Source: a virus
Reading direction: 5' to 3' (one strand)
DNA length: 20,511 nt
Virus record (IMG/VR): IMGVR_UViG_3300033153_005359
Location: 1-20,511 of that record
Both the position numbers and the translations under genes were made by a program. The notes beneath the pieces are model-generated. The model had not been told where the DNA came from and made no database searches. It saw only the letters and a list, made by a program, of their open reading frames with translations. Numbering within the stretch: position 1 is the stretch's first letter; each line of letters begins with the position of its first letter. Positions 16,169 through 20,511 of this stretch are shown piece by piece.

Positions 16169-16350
16169 AACATGTATTATTATCAGGGTTAGCAGGTATT
16201 GCATTCGCAGCCCTATATACCGCTCTACTCGGGGGAATTTCTTGGTTATTAAAATTCGGAGGTACAGGCTCACATATAACAGTAGGTCTGCTACTTGCAT
16301 TCTTAGGGGGTATTCTATTATTTTCTAGCGATACTCAAAAAAAGTCCTAA
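16165..16350 (+). CDS. Small membrane protein with two helices (61 aa)
   Basis: Two predicted transmembrane helices (about residues 6-29 and 38-54) are joined by a short loop (KFGGTGSHI). The tail is polar (SSDTQKKS). The first helix is rich in Ala, Gly and Leu. Its ATG overlaps the stop of the nuclease gene. Size and topology would fit a small holin, but it lies in the replication operon, with no endolysin near, so a membrane anchor or host-directed inhibitor is equally possible. I do not recognise the family. Confidence 0.6.
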   Translation: MKHVLLSGLAGIAFAALYTALLGGISWLLKFGGTGSHITVGLLLAFLGGILLFSSDTQKKS

Positions 16351-16412
16351 AGTTTAATTCAGAATGACCGATTAGTAAATCATGTATAACGTATTTTAAG
16401 GAGATAAACATT
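16351..16412 (+). promoter_or_regulatory. Spacer with strong ribosome site and a possible weak promoter
   Basis: This 62-base gap is the largest in the right arm. It holds AAGGAG (16398-16403), well placed for the next gene. TATAAC (16385-16390) could be a -10 box, with ATGACC as a poor -35 at a short 15-base spacing. The high-output design suits a DNA-binding protein needed in many copies. The promoter call is tentative. Confidence 0.3.
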
Positions 16413-17030
16413 ATGGAATCTATCAAAGTAACCTCACTAGACATCGCAGACGTAACAGAAGCAGATCTTGAATCTAACGTAAAAACTTACATTAGAGAGC
16501 CGGGTAACTACAACCTAGAAATTATCGACTACAAAATGGGTATGAAAAAGTCCCCTGACGGAGCTGGTAAAAATTGGGGTTGGTTGCGTATTACTTTCCG
16601 TGATACTGAGTCAAAAGCTATCTCATCTGATTTCTTGGATGTACCAGTTGATTCTCTAGTTTTCACATCAAGTGAAGGTAAGACATCACATTTTAAATCA
16701 GCTCGCTTCAAGCAATTTCTAGTTTCTTTGGGTGTTGAGGGTGTAACAATCAATTCTCTAGGAAAACACATTAACAATCTAGGTAATATCCTAGACGCTA
16801 GTCCTAAGTTTAATGCTGCATTAGGTTATAACCAAGATCACGTCGCATATCGCGGTAAAGATGAGTCTGGGAATACTAGATACGGTATCGAGCTAAAAGC
16901 TGGTGGACCTTTACTAGATGAAGATGGGATCGAAGTTCTTAAAGGTTCTTATGATGAGATTAAGTCTTATTACAAAGAATTCAAAGGCTTTGACCCTCAA
17001 ACTAATCTTGTTATCAGAGTATTCAAGTAA
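16413..17030 (+). CDS. Putative single-strand DNA-binding protein (205 aa)
   Basis: The pattern of the first 115 residues suggests the OB-like fold of phage single-strand binding proteins (often DUF669-type). It includes REPGNYNLEIIDYKMGMKKS, NWGWLRITFRDTES, then SSDFLDVPVD and FKQFLVSLGVEG. The second half (GYNQDHVAYRGKDESGNTRY) is also beta-rich. There is no acidic C-terminal tip like that of bacterial SSB. Its place between a Cas4-like nuclease and a Sak4-like annealase is what one expects for a partner SSB. It has the best ribosome site in the arm and its stop overlaps the next ATG as TAATG. Function is inferred from context and fold pattern. Confidence 0.5.
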   Translation: MESIKVTSLDIADVTEADLESNVKTYIREPGNYNLEIIDYKMGMKKSPDGAGKNWGWLRITFRDTESKAISSDFLDVPVDSLVFTSSEGKTSHFKSARFKQFLVSLGVEGVTINSLGKHINNLGNILDASPKFNAALGYNQDHVAYRGKDESGNTRYGIELKAGGPLLDEDGIEVLKGSYDEIKSYYKEFKGFDPQTNLVIRVFK

Positions 17031-17434
17031 TGCCTACGCGGCATGAATCATGCAATGATGAGAAGGCCCTAGTATCAGCTTTATCTAACGCTATCCGAAA
17101 GGTTTGGCATAGACACCCAGCTAGAGAACAGGCCTTAGAAGCCGCGTTTATGAGTGTTCAAGAATGTAAAAAGAATGGTGAACCTAAAAAGAATCGATCT
17201 CAATACTGGATCTGTAAACTATGTGATCAAAGGTGTAAGAAGCAAAAATCTAGTCTTTACCCTCAAATTCACGTAGACCACATAGATCCAGTTGTGCCTC
17301 TCGAAGGCCCCATTTCTTGGCATACTTATATACAACGCTTATTTTTCAGTGGTTACGATAACTTGCAAGCAATTTGTACAACATGTCATAAGGCAAAAAC
17401 AAAAGAAGAAAACGCACAACGTCGGAGAAAGTAA
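17030..17434 (+). CDS. HNH endonuclease (134 aa)
   Basis: HNH enzymes cut DNA with one metal ion in a beta-beta-alpha fold. Seen here are a Zn ribbon C62KLC65 paired with C116TTC119, the HNH residues D83-H84 (HVDHIDPVV), N111 (YDNLQAIC) and H120 (CHKAKTKEE). The N-terminal 55 residues are basic and helical, and the C-terminus is RRRK; both could bind DNA. The gene is joined by TAATG overlaps to genes on both sides, so it looks like a working operon member, not a recently inserted homing gene. A role in recombination or in packaging is possible. Confidence 0.8.
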   Translation: MPTRHESCNDEKALVSALSNAIRKVWHRHPAREQALEAAFMSVQECKKNGEPKKNRSQYWICKLCDQRCKKQKSSLYPQIHVDHIDPVVPLEGPISWHTYIQRLFFSGYDNLQAICTTCHKAKTKEENAQRRRK

Positions 17435-19428
17435 TGGTAGACTATTTTAAGCGATTAGATGGAACCAGCCGAGAGCCTAGAGAGATACAAACAGATTACC
17501 TGAAGCATATAACTACACAGTTACCTAAAACTAAGGTTCATGCTCTAAGTGGCCCCCCGGGAATTGGTAAATCTATGATCGCTAGATCTATCCAAATTGC
17601 TCATCACGATTGTGCTATAATATCACCTAATAATCAGTTAGTAGATCAGTACTGTGCAACCTATCAAGAATTAAATGCTATCAAGGGAAAAGATAGATAT
17701 GAGAATGAGAAAGAATATAGAAATGCTCGCAAGGCAGGGCTATATAGTTCTAATGTGTTTAATCCTTTATCTTATTATTATTATTATCTTAGTCAGCAAG
17801 GTGCTACCAAGCCCTCAGTAGTAGTAATAGATGAAGCACATAAATTAGCAGACATGCTATTACTTGCCATATCTAAATCTTTTCCACTTGAATATTACGG
17901 TATTCCACAAGAATTAACAGATAAAGAATTCTATGATTGGTTAACTACAACGACCACTAAACTACAACCTTTTGCGCATGAGGTTTCGGGTCGTAAAGCC
18001 AGATTCGGTTCGATGTTTCAACAACTTAAGATATTACATGAGTATCTCACTAATAACCTAGATAAAGTTGAAATATTTTACGAGATGAAGGAAGATTGGA
18101 AAACTAAGAGGGATCGAGAACACTTAACGATTAAGCCTCTTACATTACCCCATGACCTTATGAACACGATTTTTGGTACTGATACTAGGTACTTTCTTTT
18201 TAGCGGTAGCCTTACCGATTACCATATTAAAGAGTTATTTCCTAACACTAAGGTTATAGACTATGTTCAGTATGAACCCCTAGCTCCTGAAGAACAACGA
18301 TTAATCCATATCGACCCTATCCCTAGAAGTAAGCGTAAAGATCCGAAAGCAATTGCCGATAAGATTAGGGAAGCGTATATTAGGGAAGGTAAACCAAACA
18401 CTATGGTACATCTAAGTTATTCATTAGCTAAAGAGGTTCGATCGTATTTAATGGACTTAAACCCAGTGACCCACAATAACAAAGACAAGATAATGCAGTT
18501 AGATACATTTAAACGCCGAGGGGGAATTATACTCGCTTCTGGTATGGCTGAAGGGGTTGACCTTCCCGGCGATTTATGTAGACTAATCCTAATCCCTTGT
18601 TTATTGTGGCCTAATAAGGGTGATCAAGCCGTTCAGAAGAGGTTAGCACTACCTAATGGTCAATTTTGGTATGTATTAGAGACGATTATGACGTTTGTAC
18701 AACAAATTGGTCGTGGTGTTAGGGGTGCTGACGATTCATGTAAAACAATTGTTTTTGATTGTATGTTTGAAGATACGATTAATAAGAAAGCAATTAAAAG
18801 TAAGGCTATAAAAAAGAAGTACAATCCAGACAAGGTTGTAAATATTGGCGATGAGGTTGATATGCATGCTATGAGCTTCCATGATTCTGATCCGAATTTA
18901 CCAAGCGCAGGTGATGAATTAGTATTAGCTAAGAAAAGTATTAGAAAGTTAGCTTACATGTTCCCTGAAATGGTACTAGTTGATTCTAATCATGGTTCAC
19001 TAGCTTTCCGTAAAGCCAAATCAATGGGTATGCCTGTCGAGTATTTAAAAGATTATAATGATGTTCTTAAGGCTCCCGCGGGTTGGGTTTGGAAAGATGA
19101 GTTAATTTTAAAGTGTTCGGGTGTTGAAGTAATGTTCAGACATCAATTTAAAAAGAATCCTTTAATATGTGCTCAACAAATGGGTATGTGTGTAGTTCAA
19201 GGCCACTTTCATGAAAATTTTGACTTACAATATGTTAGTAGTCCTAATAAACTTTTATGGTCAATGACTGTTGGTTGTTTAATTGATAAAAAATCATTAG
19301 CATTCACTTACAATAAGACTAATTATAAAAGACCTATTTTAGGGTGTGCAATGATTTTAGATGGTCAACCAAGATTGATACCAATGATGTTAACAAAACG
19401 CGGTCGATGGACTGGGAAGGGATTTTAA
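17434..19428 (+). CDS. DinG/XPD-like SF2 helicase fused to a metallophosphoesterase domain (664 aa)
   Basis: Residues 1-440 are a helicase: Walker A GPPGIGKS (40-47), DEAH box VVIDEAH (130-136), FLFSGSL (254-260, motif III position), ILASGMAEGVDLPG (366-379, motif V type) and QQIGRGVR (423-430, motif VI). The order and the EGVDLPG signature are of the XPD/DinG type, but the iron-sulfur Cys set is absent. Residues of about 460-664 read as a metallophosphoesterase: GDEVD (472-476), SNHG (518-521), H570 and GHFH (590-593). GCLIDKKSLAFTYNK and a C-terminal GQPRLIPM resemble stand-alone phage phosphoesterases. It is one continuous frame, joined to neighbours by TAATG upstream and a 1-base gap downstream. 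It likely unwinds DNA; the phosphoesterase substrate is unknown. Confidence 0.8.
   Translation: MVDYFKRLDGTSREPREIQTDYLKHITTQLPKTKVHALSGPPGIGKSMIARSIQIAHHDCAIISPNNQLVDQYCATYQELNAIKGKDRYENEKEYRNARKAGLYSSNVFNPLSYYYYYLSQQGATKPSVVVIDEAHKLADMLLLAISKSFPLEYYGIPQELTDKEFYDWLTTTTTKLQPFAHEVSGRKARFGSMFQQLKILHEYLTNNLDKVEIFYEMKEDWKTKRDREHLTIKPLTLPHDLMNTIFGTDTRYFLFSGSLTDYHIKELFPNTKVIDYVQYEPLAPEEQRLIHIDPIPRSKRKDPKAIADKIREAYIREGKPNTMVHLSYSLAKEVRSYLMDLNPVTHNNKDKIMQLDTFKRRGGIILASGMAEGVDLPGDLCRLILIPCLLWPNKGDQAVQKRLALPNGQFWYVLETIMTFVQQIGRGVRGADDSCKTIVFDCMFEDTINKKAIKSKAIKKKYNPDKVVNIGDEVDMHAMSFHDSDPNLPSAGDELVLAKKSIRKLAYMFPEMVLVDSNHGSLAFRKAKSMGMPVEYLKDYNDVLKAPAGWVWKDELILKCSGVEVMFRHQFKKNPLICAQQMGMCVVQGHFHENFDLQYVSSPNKLLWSMTVGCLIDKKSLAFTYNKTNYKRPILGCAMILDGQPRLIPMMLTKRGRWTGKGF
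18817..19428 (+). other. Metallophosphoesterase domain, C-terminal part of the fusion
   Basis: This is residues of about 462-664 of the fusion protein. Four of the five usual metal-binding blocks are recognisable: GDxxD, NH, a single H and GHxH. The first block (DxH near a domain's N-terminus) is not found in canonical form. The nearest candidate is FDCM (441-444) at the end of the helicase, with Met where His is expected. The boundary is approximate. Confidence 0.65.
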
Positions 19429-19429
19429 G

Positions 19430-20218
19430 ATGATTGATTATTTAGCAGAAGCAATGACAGTTAAAACAGACGGCTTATTCCTATGTGTGATGGGGCCCTC
19501 TGGTGCTGGTAAATCTCACTTTATCGGTACATATCCGGGTAAAACCTTACTCCTTTATGGTCAAGGTGAATCTCATGGGCCTGCATCAGCGGTTAAATCC
19601 AATAAGGATATTATACCAATATCTTGGAGTCAGACTAAAGACGGTGCTATTGACCCTCAGTTTTATATTAAACGCCTAAAGGATATACTGAATCCTGATG
19701 CGATAGTTAAAGCTGGATTTAAATGCGTCGCCATTGACTCACTAACCAACCTCTGCTTAGACCTTAAACAAACACCAGTTTTTAAACAACGGTGCCAAGC
19801 TAAAGATGGTAGCCATAATGCTTTTAAAGAAACTGAAGCTTTGATTGAATTAGGGTCTAAAATCTTAAGAGTATTGCAAGAACTATCAGATGTCCATAAT
19901 ATCGACATAATTGTGACTACAGATTTACAGATTAATAATGTTAGTGAGAATGGTACGATTACAGAATCTAAACCAGGACTACCAACCTATGGGACCGGTA
20001 AAGCGTTAGTTCAACAATTTCCTGATATTTTAGTATTAGGTAGAATTGATTCAAAACCAAGATTTCAAAATTTTGCTAAAGTTACTTCAACATCAACCGA
20101 TAGGGAAACTAAGACTGTAGTGAAATATTTGGAATATAACCCAAGGTTACGTGGTGCTGATGAATTCCCTGAAACGATTGAGCCTCCTGTCAAGGCTATA
20201 ATGGAGTTGAAAAAGTGA
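19430..20218 (+). CDS. Sak4-like RecA-fold ATPase / single-strand annealing protein (262 aa)
   Basis: A single RecA-like core: Walker A GPSGAGKS (22-29), Walker B strand FKCVAIDSL (97-105, Asp103), a later strand DIIVTTDLQ at about 174-182 and PGLPTYGTGKAL downstream. The length and lack of extra N- and C-terminal RecA domains fit the phage Sak4 family, which promote annealing of single strands with the help of a phage SSB. Upstream in the same operon lie a Cas4-like exonuclease and a probable SSB, a matching set. A GGAAGGG Shine-Dalgarno lies in the end of the helicase gene. Its TGA overlaps the GTG of the polymerase gene. Confidence 0.7.
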   Translation: MIDYLAEAMTVKTDGLFLCVMGPSGAGKSHFIGTYPGKTLLLYGQGESHGPASAVKSNKDIIPISWSQTKDGAIDPQFYIKRLKDILNPDAIVKAGFKCVAIDSLTNLCLDLKQTPVFKQRCQAKDGSHNAFKETEALIELGSKILRVLQELSDVHNIDIIVTTDLQINNVSENGTITESKPGLPTYGTGKALVQQFPDILVLGRIDSKPRFQNFAKVTSTSTDRETKTVVKYLEYNPRLRGADEFPETIEPPVKAIMELKK

Positions 20219-20511
20219 TAATCGCGATCGACTACGAGACAAAAGATTCAAATGGTGCATCATTCCAGTACTTTAGGAGAGATTTTGACATCTTTTCCTT
20301 ATCATGTTGCTGGCGTGATCCCAAAACGAATGAACCAACTTTCTGGTTTAGTAATGATCGTAGTCGTATTGCGCAAAAACTTGCTTCCTTAGCTCGTGAG
20401 GGGCATCAAATAGTAGCACATAATCTACCATATGAGATGGGTTGTACAAAAAAGGTCTATAAGCATATCAAACTTAACTGGTATGCAGACACTATGCGCC
20501 TAACTCAATTA
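20215..20511 (+). CDS. DNA polymerase, 3'-5' exonuclease domain start (partial, 99 codons)
   Basis: The frame starts at GTG, overlapping the previous stop as GTGA. GGAG lies 8 bases upstream, and no ATG comes before the first motif. The seen part is the proofreading domain: Exo I as AIDYET with Asp6 and Glu8, Exo II as VAHNLPYEMG with Asn70 and Glu74, and DTMRLTQ from Asp92. Exo II usually ends in Asp; Glu there also occurs in phage polymerases that I recall. This domain order belongs to family A polymerases of podoviruses, but the polymerase part lies outside the window, so a stand-alone exonuclease is not excluded. Confidence 0.75.
   Translation, partial: MIIAIDYETKDSNGASFQYFRRDFDIFSLSCCWRDPKTNEPTFWFSNDRSRIAQKLASLAREGHQIVAHNLPYEMGCTKKVYKHIKLNWYADTMRLTQL

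Noticed and set aside
16008-16328. Plus-strand frame overlapping the end of the Cas4-like gene and the membrane protein
   Set aside because: Arg-rich shadow in another register; it would cut across two coupled genes that have clear features.
16529-16777. Minus-strand frame inside the SSB-like gene
   Set aside because: It opposes a gene with a strong Shine-Dalgarno and has no ribosome site or motif of its own.
17030-17434. HNH gene as a homing or mobile element
   Set aside because: Exact TAATG overlaps on both sides and matching composition argue for a long-standing operon member; no intron or disrupted gene is seen.
17772-17788. TAT-repeat tract encoding five Tyr in the helicase
   Set aside because: A short low-complexity run between helicase motifs I and DEAH; in frame and with no sign of function.

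Overview
This window is an interior piece of a tailed bacteriophage genome, most likely a podovirus with a short tail. It carries terminase, portal, scaffold, major capsid, head-tail adaptor, a nozzle-like tail protein, a small fibre and large coiled-coil proteins of the ejection type. I see no tape measure, tail sheath, baseplate or long tail tube gene. The DNA is AT-rich, genes are packed with 1-4 base stop/start overlaps (TAATG, ATGA, GTGA, TTGA), and many starts have good Shine-Dalgarno sites. The host is therefore probably a bacterium that uses Shine-Dalgarno initiation; nothing here identifies it more closely. No tRNA, rRNA, CRISPR array, insertion sequence or integrase was seen.

Layout: the genes diverge from a gene-free spacer of about 100 bases (15306-15406). 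The left arm (minus strand, 15305 down to 1) is the virion-assembly arm. In transcription order it holds two small unknown proteins, a GNAT acetyltransferase, a small unknown protein, terminase large subunit, a small overlapping gene, portal, a 45-residue gene, scaffold, major capsid protein, a decoration-like protein, a probable rho-independent terminator, a small acidic protein, the head-tail adaptor, a small structural protein, a fibre-like protein, a 995-residue nozzle-like protein, two ejection-type proteins and the start of one more gene that leaves the window.

The right arm (plus strand, 15407 to 20511) is a replication and recombination operon. It encodes a Cas4-like PD-(D/E)XK nuclease with iron-sulfur cysteines, a small two-helix membrane protein, a probable single-strand DNA-binding protein, an HNH endonuclease, a DinG/XPD-like helicase fused in one frame to a metallophosphoesterase domain, a Sak4-like RecA-fold ATPase and the 3'-5' exonuclease start of a DNA polymerase. 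Together these could resect, coat, unwind, anneal and copy DNA, as in recombination-coupled phage replication.

The points most worth a second look are: the helicase-metallophosphoesterase fusion, whose junction falls where the first metal motif should be; a terminase whose three expected nuclease aspartates appear replaced while its ATPase motifs are intact; and a regular run of eight 11-residue repeats in an ejection-type protein. All family calls come from motif reading by eye; no search or structure prediction was run.
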